The notes under the pieces are model-generated. The model had not been told where the DNA came from. It saw only the letters and a list, made by a program, of their open reading frames with translations, and did not search any database. Shown here one piece after another: positions 1 through 6,658 of a stretch of DNA of 17,534 bases. Origin of the DNA: Desulforhopalus sp. (lineage in GTDB: Bacteria; Desulfobacterota; Desulfobulbia; Desulfobulbales; Desulfocapsaceae); the NCBI GenBank assembly GCA_023231425.1, contig JALNVI010000062.1:1-17534 (forward strand), written 5' to 3'. Numbering within the stretch: position 1 is the first letter of the stretch; each line of letters opens with the position of its first letter. A program made the position numbers and the translations under genes.

Positions 1-98
1 GTTTGCATCGCCGCTGGTGAGACATTGGCACGACAAAGACAAAAAGGGAGACAGGAGGCAGGAGACAGGAAAAAGGGAAAGGCAGAAACAAAAGGAAC

Positions 99-138
99 CA
101 CGAATGGACACGAATAAACACGAATAAACACGGATTAT
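99..138 (+). repeat. Tandem 10-bp repeat (CACGAATAAA)n
   Basis: Four consecutive decamers are visible: CACGAATGGA, CACGAATAAA, CACGAATAAA and the degenerate CACGGATTAT. Three reverse-complement copies sit at about 537-564 in the right arm of the surrounding inverted repeat. The 10-bp period places each copy on nearly the same face of the helix. Confidence 0.85.
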
Positions 139-346
139 TACTCATTCGTAATCGCCCAAAAAGGCAAAAAGGGAGACGGGAGGCAGGAGGCAGGAAAAAG
201 CAGGGCAACAAACTTGATGACGTTTGTTATGGGATAAGACGCCTGTTGTGCTAAAGAGTCCCTTGTAAAAGACGGAACGACAAAAGACTTTTTGCCAAAG
301 GAAGGCTCGAATCATGCGAATAAGGGCAAAGCAAACAGCGGAAAAG

Positions 347-388
347 CAATTTTTACCGCGAAGGACACGAAGGAACGCGAAGAGTAAA
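347..388 (+). repeat. ACCGCGAAG-type dispersed repeat, copy 1
   Basis: The sequence begins TTTTTACCGCGAAGGACACG and continues with AAGGAACGCGAAGAGTAAAG. Related copies are at 577-612 (reverse orientation), 7559-7644 (a tandem pair), 9794-9833 and 17294-17332. The internal unit GCGAAG(G/A)AC is itself repeated. Confidence 0.75.
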
Positions 389-576
389 GATATAACAACA
401 ACAGCAAAGCCCTGTTTAGTTTTAAAATCTTTTTCTCAAAGGTTTTTGCTTTTTTTCGTGTGTTTTGTTGGCCATCCAGTCTTTCGCTTTCTCCCGTCTC
501 CTTTTTTGCCTTTTTTGGCGATTACAAATGATTAATTATTCGTGTTTATTCGTGTCCATTCGTGGTTCCTTTTGCT

Positions 577-612
577 TTTGCCTTCCTTCGCGTTCTTCGC
601 GATAAAAATTGC
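577..612 (-). repeat. ACCGCGAAG-type dispersed repeat, reverse copy
   Basis: On the minus strand this reads approximately AATTTTTATCGCGAAGAACG followed by CGAAGGAAGG. It is the same repeat as at 347-388 but inverted. Confidence 0.7.
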
Positions 613-669
613 CTTACCGTCTTTTGCTTTTTCCTTTCTCCCGTCTTTCGCTTTCTCCTGTCTCCCTTC

Positions 670-1413
670 TTATTCCCCGCTTCCCTCATAGGAGCCGGTG
701 CGGTGGAAGAGAACTTTTCTGCAGATCGACCGGATTAACTGGGTATCACGGGATTCCAGTCCTCTCCGGGCGAAGAAATTTCGGAGATTCCCCATCTTTC
801 GCTGTTGCTCCTCTTCATTGAGAAAGTCAATCTCGAACAATGCCTCTTCAAGGGAAGCGTACATGCTCTCCAGCTCCCGAGAGTTGGCCATGGTCGGGTT
901 TGGTATTGTTGCCTTCGGCTCGTGGACCATGGTCTGGAAGAGCTCATAGCAGTGGATGGCCACTGCCTGAGCAAGGTTGAGGGAGGAGAAGTTGTCGGTT
1001 GGGATGGCGGAGGTTATCTGGCAGAGTTTCAAATCATCATTTGACAGACCGGAATCTTCCGGGCCGAAGAGAATTGCTACCCGGTTCTTCTCCATTTGCG
1101 GACGCAACCACTCCATAACCTGTTTAGGGCTGCGTTCCGCAAAGCGCTGCCGGCCACGCCGCGCCGTTGTCCCCACCACCAGATTGAAATCCTGGAGCGC
1201 CTCCGGGAGTGAGGCATAACACGGCATTGTTTCAAGCAGGTCTGAGGTGTTATGGGTGGCGGTCTTCGCCATTCTCTTTCGGTTCGGCATTTTGTCCCGG
1301 ACAAGAATAACCGAGCTGATGCCGAAGTTGGCGGCCACCCGTACCGTGGAACCTATGTTTTCCGGAATCCGCGGGCGAACCAGAATAATACTTACGTCCT
1401 GCAATCCTGCCAT
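670..1413 (-). CDS. trmJ: tRNA (cytidine/uridine-2'-O-)-methyltransferase, TrmJ family
   Basis: A 247-residue SPOUT (TrmH/SpoU) methyltransferase. The family transfers a methyl group from S-adenosylmethionine to the ribose 2'-OH; TrmJ acts on position 32 of tRNA anticodon loops in the cytoplasm. All three SpoU motifs are visible: motif 1 RPRIPENIGSTVRVAANFG (13-31), motif 2 ILFGPEDSGLSNDDL (about 114-128), and motif 3 NFSSLNLAQAVAIHCYEL (about 141-158), which form the trefoil-knot cofactor site. A helical C-terminal extension (about 165-247) and the length fit TrmJ rather than the shorter TrmL. The ATG overlaps the TAA of the upstream rnr gene by one base (TAATG, 1415 to 1411) and has a good Shine-Dalgarno AGGAGAAG inside rnr, so the two genes are probably translationally coupled. 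The exact nucleotide target is assigned by family only. Confidence 0.93.
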   Translation of the reverse strand: MAGLQDVSIILVRPRIPENIGSTVRVAANFGISSVILVRDKMPNRKRMAKTATHNTSDLLETMPCYASLPEALQDFNLVVGTTARRGRQRFAERSPKQVMEWLRPQMEKNRVAILFGPEDSGLSNDDLKLCQITSAIPTDNFSSLNLAQAVAIHCYELFQTMVHEPKATIPNPTMANSRELESMYASLEEALFEIDFLNEEEQQRKMGNLRNFFARRGLESRDTQLIRSICRKVLFHRTGSYEGSGE

Positions 1414-3605
1414 TACTTCTCCTGCACTGGTTGAAAGGTGAGCTGCCGCCGGCTCATGCTGACGTTGGTGAGTTGGACCGTGAGCTGGTCTCCGAGCTGA
1501 TACTCCTGTCGGGTGAGTTCCCCGTAAACCCGAAAATTCTGTTCATCAAAGAAAAAATAATCGTCGCCGAGCATCTCAAGCGGAATCGCGCCACTGACAC
1601 AGGGGTCAAGAAGTTCCACAAAGAGTGTATTCTCTGAAACGCCGGAGATGATTGCCTTGAAGTGCTCTCCCATCTTGTCTTTCATGTAGGCCACTTTCAG
1701 GCGGTCATTCATATCCCGTTCGGCATCAACGGCCACACGCTCCCGCTGGGAAAGAAACGTTGCTGCTTCTCTGGTCGGGGCGGGGGAAAACTTCTGCTTT
1801 CGGCTCTTTTTACCGCCAGCCTCGAATATCGCAGAGAGCATGCGATGGACGATGAGGTCAGGATAGCGCCGGATAGGCGAGGTAAAATGGGTGTAGGCGG
1901 TAGATGCGAGTCCGAAGTGGCCGCTTTCTTCAGTCGAGTATTGTGCCTGGGTAAGGCTGCGCAGGAGCAGGTTATTTATGATATATTCGTATTTCCCGCC
2001 CTTGAAACGGTCGAGTACGATTGAAAACCACTGCGGTTCCTTGTTGAATTTCGGCAACTGTTCTCCGAGCCGACTGGCGAACTGCACAAAAGCTTTAATT
2101 TTTGTTGCATCCGGTTTTTCATGGATACGAAAGAGCGGATGGGTGATTCGAGAGGTAAGATGCTGGGCCACTGCTTCGTTGGCAATCAGCATGAATTCTT
2201 CAATCAGCCGGTGTGCCTCGTTGCGTTGCGCCGGTTCAATGGAGGCGACCCCGCCTTTCTCGTCGAGAAGATAGACTGGTTCACGCAGATTGAAGTCGAT
2301 TGCGCCGCGGGCAAAGCGTTTCCCCCGCAGGAGCTTCGCCAGTTCCCGTGCCTGCTGGAGCATGGGCAGGAAGGGGGCATCTTCCTCCGGTGCAGCCCCC
2401 GCAAGCAGCTGCCATACCCGGTCGTAGGTGTAGCGTCGTTTACTGAGAATGACGGAACGGTAGAATTTTGCGTTGATCATCTTGCCGTCAGCGTCAAATT
2501 CCATCTCGGCGGTCATGGTGAGACGGTCCTCAAGGGGAACGAGGGAACAGAGATTGTTGGAGAGCTCCTCGGGGAGCATGGGAATGACCCGGCCGGGGAA
2601 ATAGACAGATGTCCCACGTTCGTAGGCCTCGTTATCCAGTGCGTTGCCGGGCGTGACATAGTGGCTTACATCGGCGATGGAGACGAAAAGGCGGGTTCCT
2701 TTTTCGCTTTTTTCCACGCAGATGGCGTCATCAAAATCTTTTGCGGTGGCCCCGTCAATGGTAACGTGCATGGTGTGGCGCAGATCAATACGCCCCTCAA
2801 ACTCTGCTTCACTGATTGTCTGGCTTTTTGCACGGGTGATGGCGGCATCAGAAAATTCGTGGGGCAGCTCGAACTTTTCAATGGCCAGTTGCATCTGTGT
2901 GTCGATGAGGGCGGGGGAGCCGAGGATGGCAAGAATTTTTCCCGGGCGGGTTTTACCGTCTCCGGCGCGTTCAAAAGAGACCCGAACCACATCTCCCGGT
3001 TTTGCTTCTCCGAGTGCTGTCTCTGCCAGTCGGATCTTGAAAGGAATCCGGGAATTATCCGGAGTGACGAGGGCAAATCCCCCTTTTTCGCGGAAAATGC
3101 CACAGAGAATGTTTGGGGCTTCTTCCACTACGCGGACGACAGTAAATTCGGGACGGCGTCTCTGGGCCTGCGGCATCGCCCGGATCAGCACCCGGTCGCC
3201 GTGGATGGCGCCGCGAATCTCCTGTTTGGGGATGTAAGGGTCGTTCCGCTCGGCCTTGCGGCTGCCGACCCCATCTACGGTAACGAAACCAAATCCTTTG
3301 ATGTTTTGCATTAATCGGCCGCGAAAGAGCGGTGCCTGCGGATTCAAGGCGTATTCTTCACCGCTGCGCTGTACAAATCCCTGGCCGACAAGTTCGTTAA
3401 TACTTTTCTGTACCGCTTTCGGTCTGGTCCAGTCGGCCATCTCAGTGCAGATCTTCTCTTCACTCAGGGAATCGGCCTCGTCGAGCAGTGCAATTACTAC
3501 GTTTTCGGTACGAAATCGGCTAACATCAAAGGGAACGACAGGAGACCTGCGTTCGCTGGTACGCTTTTTTTCTGCTGGTTTGGAACGCTTTTTTTTTCTG
3601 GACAT
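1413..3605 (-). CDS. rnr: Ribonuclease R (RNase II/R family 3'-5' exoribonuclease)
   Basis: A 730-residue processive 3'-5' exoribonuclease that degrades structured RNA and takes part in rRNA and tRNA quality control. After a very basic N-terminal tail (1-22) come a winged-helix-like segment (about 30-90), cold-shock/OB domains (about 92-230), the RNB catalytic domain (about 270-590) and a C-terminal S1 domain (about 645-725). The RNB active site is intact: VTIDGATAKDFDDAI carries the metal-binding aspartates D284, D290, D292 and D293, and FTSPIRRYPDL (574-584) is the conserved RNA-channel motif. The length is slightly under the E. coli enzyme because the C-terminal basic tail is short. The start ATG has GGCGAG just upstream. 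Codons 3-6 contain a run of nine A residues. The gene is co-transcribed with trmJ (TAATG junction) and diverges from the RSH gene across 77 bp. Confidence 0.97.
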   Translation of the reverse strand: MSRKKKRSKPAEKKRTSERRSPVVPFDVSRFRTENVVIALLDEADSLSEEKICTEMADWTRPKAVQKSINELVGQGFVQRSGEEYALNPQAPLFRGRLMQNIKGFGFVTVDGVGSRKAERNDPYIPKQEIRGAIHGDRVLIRAMPQAQRRRPEFTVVRVVEEAPNILCGIFREKGGFALVTPDNSRIPFKIRLAETALGEAKPGDVVRVSFERAGDGKTRPGKILAILGSPALIDTQMQLAIEKFELPHEFSDAAITRAKSQTISEAEFEGRIDLRHTMHVTIDGATAKDFDDAICVEKSEKGTRLFVSIADVSHYVTPGNALDNEAYERGTSVYFPGRVIPMLPEELSNNLCSLVPLEDRLTMTAEMEFDADGKMINAKFYRSVILSKRRYTYDRVWQLLAGAAPEEDAPFLPMLQQARELAKLLRGKRFARGAIDFNLREPVYLLDEKGGVASIEPAQRNEAHRLIEEFMLIANEAVAQHLTSRITHPLFRIHEKPDATKIKAFVQFASRLGEQLPKFNKEPQWFSIVLDRFKGGKYEYIINNLLLRSLTQAQYSTEESGHFGLASTAYTHFTSPIRRYPDLIVHRMLSAIFEAGGKKSRKQKFSPAPTREAATFLSQRERVAVDAERDMNDRLKVAYMKDKMGEHFKAIISGVSENTLFVELLDPCVSGAIPLEMLGDDYFFFDEQNFRVYGELTRQEYQLGDQLTVQLTNVSMSRRQLTFQPVQEK

Positions 3606-3682
3606 TTTCTCGCCGATTTTGTTTTCTCAAAAATTGAGACGCAATTCGTAATTAACTCGCAGCACGTCATTTTGGTGAACTT
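3606..3682. promoter_or_regulatory. Divergent intergenic region with a short palindrome
   Basis: This 77-bp space separates the divergent rnr and RelA/SpoT-homolog genes, so promoters for both presumably lie here or overlap the coding ends. It is AT-rich and contains a 15-base inverted repeat, TCTCAAAAATTGAGA (3625-3639; 6-bp arms, AAA centre). The Shine-Dalgarno for the plus-strand gene is TTGGTGA, about 10 bases before its ATG. No confident -35/-10 pair was identified; an operator role for the palindrome is inference. Confidence 0.4.
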
Positions 3683-5785
3683 ATGCAGCATATTCCTTTC
3701 AATCTTGAACTGTATCGCACGCAAATGCAAGGACTGATTGGCATCGTCGAAGGGGCTTCGGTGTTCTGGTCAGCTCTTGATTTTGCGGCTGCCGCCCACC
3801 AGAATCAGTGGCGTAAGTCTGGCGATGCCTATATCCTGCACCCTTGTTCCGTGGCGCGAATTCTTATTAAAGAAATGGATGTTGAGCACCCGGAGATCCT
3901 TGCAGCCGCACTTCTTCATGATACGGTGGAGGATGTCGAGGAGGTGACCCCGGAGGTGGTCGGTGAGAAGTTTGGCACCTATGTGCGGGCGATTGTGGAG
4001 GGGTGTACCAAGGTGACCCATATCTCCGGCGACCGCCAGACCCAGAGCCGCCGGACTCATCGTAAAATCTTCTCCGGTGCGGCGTTACGTCCGGAAGTCA
4101 TGCTGGTCAAACTCGCGGACCGGCTGCACAACCTGCGCACCCTGCAGGCGATGCCGAAGGCGAAACGACAACGGATTGCTGATGAGACGCTGGCGATCTA
4201 CGCGCCTCTTGCCGGAGCCCTCGGTCTATTTAATATGAAGCGGGAGATGTATGATCTCGCCCTTCTCTATAAGTATCCTCGTCAGGGGGGACGGCTTAAT
4301 CACCTTATCGCCCGGCTGATCAAATCCCCCCTTGGCAAAAAAGTGGTGAAGACTCTTCAGGATGCTACGGCGGCGGCGGGCGAAAACTGTGAGGTTGATA
4401 TCCGCACCAAGCGTCTCTGGGCCTACTACGATGTGCACAACAAGGTTTTACTGCAGAAGATTGATACCCCGCAGGAGGTTGTTCTACTGGGGGATACTAT
4501 TCAGGGCTGCTATAGCCTGCTGGGGGTGCTTAACCAGACCTTTTCACCCATTCCCCGCACTATCCGCGACTTTATCAGCAATCCGAAGCAGACCGGCTAC
4601 CAGGGTCTGCACGCCCGGGCGATCATTGAAGGGCAGAAGTTTTTTTTCAAGATCCGCACCCGCGAGATGCAGCGCAAGGCGCAGCGCGGTCTGTTCAAAA
4701 ACTGGAGCTCAAAGAGGGAAAAACAGGGGCGTTTTATCCGAGAGATTCAGGAAATGTTCGATATCCTCGGCAGCGAAGAGGCGGTCTCTTACCGTGATGT
4801 TATCGCCGCCAGCGGCGTCAAGGAAATCTATACGTATACTCCCGCCGGTGATCTCATCTATCTGCCGAGCGGTGCCTCTGTGCTTGACTTTGCCTTTCGC
4901 GTTCACACTGAGATTGGACTCACCTGTACCGGCGCCATGATTCGTAACCGCAGGGTTGGCTCGACGCACGTGCTTCAGGATGGCGATATGGTCCGAATCC
5001 TCTGCTCCGAGATGCCGGTGCGCTTTGAGCAGGGCATGCTGATGCGCTGCAAGACACCCCGGGCACGTGCCGAGCTGGTCCGGAGCTTCAACCTGCGTCG
5101 CGGCAAGGTGACCACTGCAGTGGGGAAGAGTCTTTTTGCCCAGGAACTGAGGCGATACGGTCTGACCACAGAGATCCTTGAAGGAACAGGCGGGGAGACG
5201 TTGCTGAGACATTTCTCGGCAGAGAATCTCAAATTCTTCTATAGGGGAATCGGGGAAGGAAAATATCGTCTCCGCCACATAATGGAGGGAGTGATTACTC
5301 TGCTTAACAACGGGATTTCAACACACATTGAAGAAGGTCCGAAATTCAACCAGGTTGAGTTGAAGACCCTTGATCCGGTTACAGTGAAACTCTCTTCCTG
5401 TTGTAAACCTGATCCGACAAATGATGACAATGTTGGCCTGCTTACTCCGGGCGGGATTTCTATTCATCGCCCGATGTGTCCAAAATACAAAAAGTTGAAT
5501 CTGCAGCGGGAGGATGTTGTTGAAGTGCGCTGGGAGCAGCACGAGACCCATGTGCGGAAACCGCAGATGTATTATGTGTTGAAAGCGGGGCGAAAAGAAT
5601 TACTGGAGACGGTGGCATCTGCTCCTGCAGAGATGAAAATGCTCCACCTTGAAGTGCTTACCACCGCCTTTGAAAAGCCTGCCTGGGAAATGGTCTTTCA
5701 GGTACCTGATCTTTCTGTCCTGCAGAAGGTCAATGCCCACTTTGCCCAGACGTCCATTCCGATTGAGTTTGAGCTGGAGGTGTAG
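3683..5785 (+). CDS. RelA/SpoT homolog, predicted (p)ppGpp hydrolase with degenerate synthetase
   Basis: A 700-residue long RSH protein with the usual order: HD hydrolase (about 25-190), synthetase-like (about 235-345), TGS (381-440), helical region, zinc-finger/CC (about 565-605) and C-terminal ACT-like domain (about 628-700). The hydrolase site is complete: R44, H53, H79-D80, E83-D84, D146 and N150 in the classic RKSG, HP, HDTVED and LADRLHNLRT contexts. TGS begins EIYTYTPAGD, and the CC domain has SSCCKPDP plus HRPMCP. The synthetase is not normal. The DxxAxRV motif is replaced by DTPQEVVLL, the glutamate of the E-x-Q-I-R-T motif is phenylalanine (FFKIRT, 321-326), and the R-x-K-x-x-x-S loop keeps only R241 and K243. 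GYQGLH (305-310) survives. The protein is therefore probably hydrolase-only, tuning the alarmone pool made by another enzyme, and may still bind ribosomes through its C-terminal half. It starts with GGTGA ahead of the ATG and diverges from rnr. Confidence 0.93.
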   Translation: MQHIPFNLELYRTQMQGLIGIVEGASVFWSALDFAAAAHQNQWRKSGDAYILHPCSVARILIKEMDVEHPEILAAALLHDTVEDVEEVTPEVVGEKFGTYVRAIVEGCTKVTHISGDRQTQSRRTHRKIFSGAALRPEVMLVKLADRLHNLRTLQAMPKAKRQRIADETLAIYAPLAGALGLFNMKREMYDLALLYKYPRQGGRLNHLIARLIKSPLGKKVVKTLQDATAAAGENCEVDIRTKRLWAYYDVHNKVLLQKIDTPQEVVLLGDTIQGCYSLLGVLNQTFSPIPRTIRDFISNPKQTGYQGLHARAIIEGQKFFFKIRTREMQRKAQRGLFKNWSSKREKQGRFIREIQEMFDILGSEEAVSYRDVIAASGVKEIYTYTPAGDLIYLPSGASVLDFAFRVHTEIGLTCTGAMIRNRRVGSTHVLQDGDMVRILCSEMPVRFEQGMLMRCKTPRARAELVRSFNLRRGKVTTAVGKSLFAQELRRYGLTTEILEGTGGETLLRHFSAENLKFFYRGIGEGKYRLRHIMEGVITLLNNGISTHIEEGPKFNQVELKTLDPVTVKLSSCCKPDPTNDDNVGLLTPGGISIHRPMCPKYKKLNLQREDVVEVRWEQHETHVRKPQMYYVLKAGRKELLETVASAPAEMKMLHLEVLTTAFEKPAWEMVFQVPDLSVLQKVNAHFAQTSIPIEFELEV

Positions 5786-5817
5786 GCCGCTGCACCCGAA
5801 AAACGCTTATGGGAACA

Positions 5818-5889
5818 TCGAATAATCGCCCATCTTTTCCGTTACAGTCAAAAAAATATCCTCGGAAGTAAGCGCTATACTCCGATATC
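5818..5889 (+). repeat. 72-bp dispersed repeat, copy 1
   Basis: The unit runs from TCGAATAATCGCCCATC to GATATC, with CGTTACAGTCAAAAAAATATC in the middle. It ends in a hairpin TCGGA-a-GTA / TAC-TCCGA with a seven-base loop containing AAGCG. The copy at 9839-9910 has exactly the same length; a longer diverged copy (5918-5995) follows 100 bp downstream, and a shortened reverse copy lies at 7805-7859. Confidence 0.8.
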
Positions 5890-5917
5890 AAACATGGCTG
5901 CAGGGTACCTTGAATAA

Positions 5918-5995
5918 CCAGTCTTTCGCCCATCTTCTTTGTTACAGGCAAAAAATTTTCCTCCGACAAAGCGAGGAACGAGACGTCGAGATATC
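5918..5995 (+). repeat. 72-bp dispersed repeat, copy 2 (diverged, tandem with copy 1)
   Basis: It shares TTCGCCCATCTTCTTTGTTAC, AGGCAAAAAATTTTCCTCC and the terminal GATATC with copy 1. The shared CGCCCATC cores are 100 bp apart (5827 and 5927). The hairpin position holds CTC(C)GAC pairing with GTCGAG, a different sequence that still forms six base pairs around one bulged base. Confidence 0.65.
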
Positions 5996-6027
5996 AGTTA
6001 TATGCCTGCGGTAAATTTCCTCCTGTG

Positions 6028-6062
6028 CCTTGAATATGAACGAAATACACGCTGTTTCAAGG
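6028..6062 (-). other. Inverted repeat just 3' of the zinc-ribbon gene
   Basis: CCTTGAA (6028-6034) and TTCAAGG (6056-6062) could form a 7-bp stem with a 21-base loop immediately beyond the stop codon of the minus-strand gene ending at 6068. No clear T-run follows on the minus strand, so it is only a weak terminator or 3'-end-stabiliser candidate. Confidence 0.3.
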
Positions 6063-6067
6063 TGTCA

Positions 6068-6658
6068 TTATGGAATAAGTTCTTCTTTTTCTGTCTCATC
6101 AAAAAGCTGTTTCTTTCCCTTTCCTGTCTCATAGTGAGTAAGAATCCGTGTCAGCATTTCGGGAATATCGTTGGGCTGTCGTGAGCTGCGTTGCAGCTGG
6201 GTAAGAACTTTGTGCAGTGAAAGCGGCTCTCCGAGAAAAATATGACGAAGAATCAGTGAAGTAAGCCTTGTGATGGTGGTCAGGTCGGAGAGCCTGGCCT
6301 GTAACTGCTGCTCATTTTCAAAGGCCGAAGAGGCGAACAGCTCCACCGGCCGTCCTTCAATTTCACTGACAGAAATGTACCAGATGTTGCGGTCGCGATC
6401 CATAGTGCGGAAGCGAATTCCGTCGAGCACGTCAGGCATTTCTCTCTGCTCTGCTGCGGGGGCTGCGATTCCCGCAGTCCGGGCGAGAAGATGCAGCAGC
6501 TCCGGGTTTTCGGCGATACGATGGGTGAGCGCGATACAGTGGGGGCAGATTGCGCCTGCGGCGGTTTCTGTCAGCCTGGCAGTTGCGCCGCAGAGGACAC
6601 ACTGTTTTTCGGCGGTTGTTTCAGATAAGACTGTATTCTCGATGCTTTTGTCACTCAT
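6068..6658 (-). CDS. Small zinc-ribbon protein with TSCPD-like (class II ribonucleotide reductase C-terminal) domain
   Basis: A 196-residue predicted cytoplasmic protein. Near the N-terminus it has a four-cysteine zinc-ribbon pattern, CVLCG (20-24) and CPHC (38-41). The C-terminal half (about 95-165) reads IWYISVSEIEGRPVELFASS, then a helix rich in A/L/T (LTTITRLTSLILRHIF), then LSLHKVLTQLQ. This order matches, by my own recognition, the TSCPD-type domain at the C-terminus of B12-dependent ribonucleotide reductase (NrdJ), in which a strand pair ending in FEVF is followed by an A-L-x-R-L-I-S-L-A-L-R helix. The reductase catalytic barrel is absent. The start ATG at 6658 overlaps the end of aat by eight bases (ATGAGTGA). 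An in-frame upstream ATG (6730) would lie inside aat and is less likely. Coupling to aat suggests co-expression; the function is unknown. Confidence 0.75.
   Translation of the reverse strand: MSDKSIENTVLSETTAEKQCVLCGATARLTETAAGAICPHCIALTHRIAENPELLHLLARTAGIAAPAAEQREMPDVLDGIRFRTMDRDRNIWYISVSEIEGRPVELFASSAFENEQQLQARLSDLTTITRLTSLILRHIFLGEPLSLHKVLTQLQRSSRQPNDIPEMLTRILTHYETGKGKKQLFDETEKEELIP

Larger units (their letters stand above)
81..583. repeat. Long imperfect inverted repeat, arms 81-181 and 491-583
   Basis: The left arm (81-181) and the reverse complement of the right arm (491-583) match over about 90-100 bp. The match includes an essentially exact stretch of about 38 bases beginning CAAAAGGAACCACGAATGG (left 89, right ending 574). 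After this come a small indel region and then matching GTAATCGCC, AAAAAGGCAAAAA and GGAGACGGGAG blocks. The arms enclose about 310 bp that contain a further ACCGCGAAG-type repeat at 350-388. This resembles a non-coding element with terminal inverted repeats, or two inverted insertions of one dispersed repeat. No transposase or clear target duplication is visible. Confidence 0.75.
1..669. repeat. Repeat-rich intergenic region without a credible gene
   Basis: No convincing coding region is seen here; the only open frames are short, low-complexity and overlap the repeats. The stretch is a mosaic of purine-rich GGGAGACAGGAGGCAGG-type sequence (about 45-80 and 168-200), its reverse complement (about 482-503 and 615-668), tandem CACGAATAAA decamers, and copies of an ACCGCGAAG-type repeat. 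The pieces recur in both orientations, so the region folds back on itself over about 500 bp. It lies downstream of trmJ, whose stop codon sits at the edge of the CT-rich part. I see no tRNA and no clear terminator. Confidence 0.7.

Noticed and set aside
45..200. Possible CRISPR array in the GGGAGACAGGAGGCAGG sequence
   Set aside because: The units are short, overlapping and irregular, with no unique spacers and no cas genes nearby.
314..535. A 73-codon open frame in the left intergenic region
   Set aside because: It reads through ACCGCGAAG and CT-rich repeats, lacks a ribosome-binding site, and gives a low-complexity Phe/Arg/Lys protein.
2121..3314. A 397-codon plus-strand open frame opposite rnr
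   Set aside because: It lies wholly antisense to a well-conserved RNase R gene, has no recognisable domain, and looks like a by-product of codon bias.
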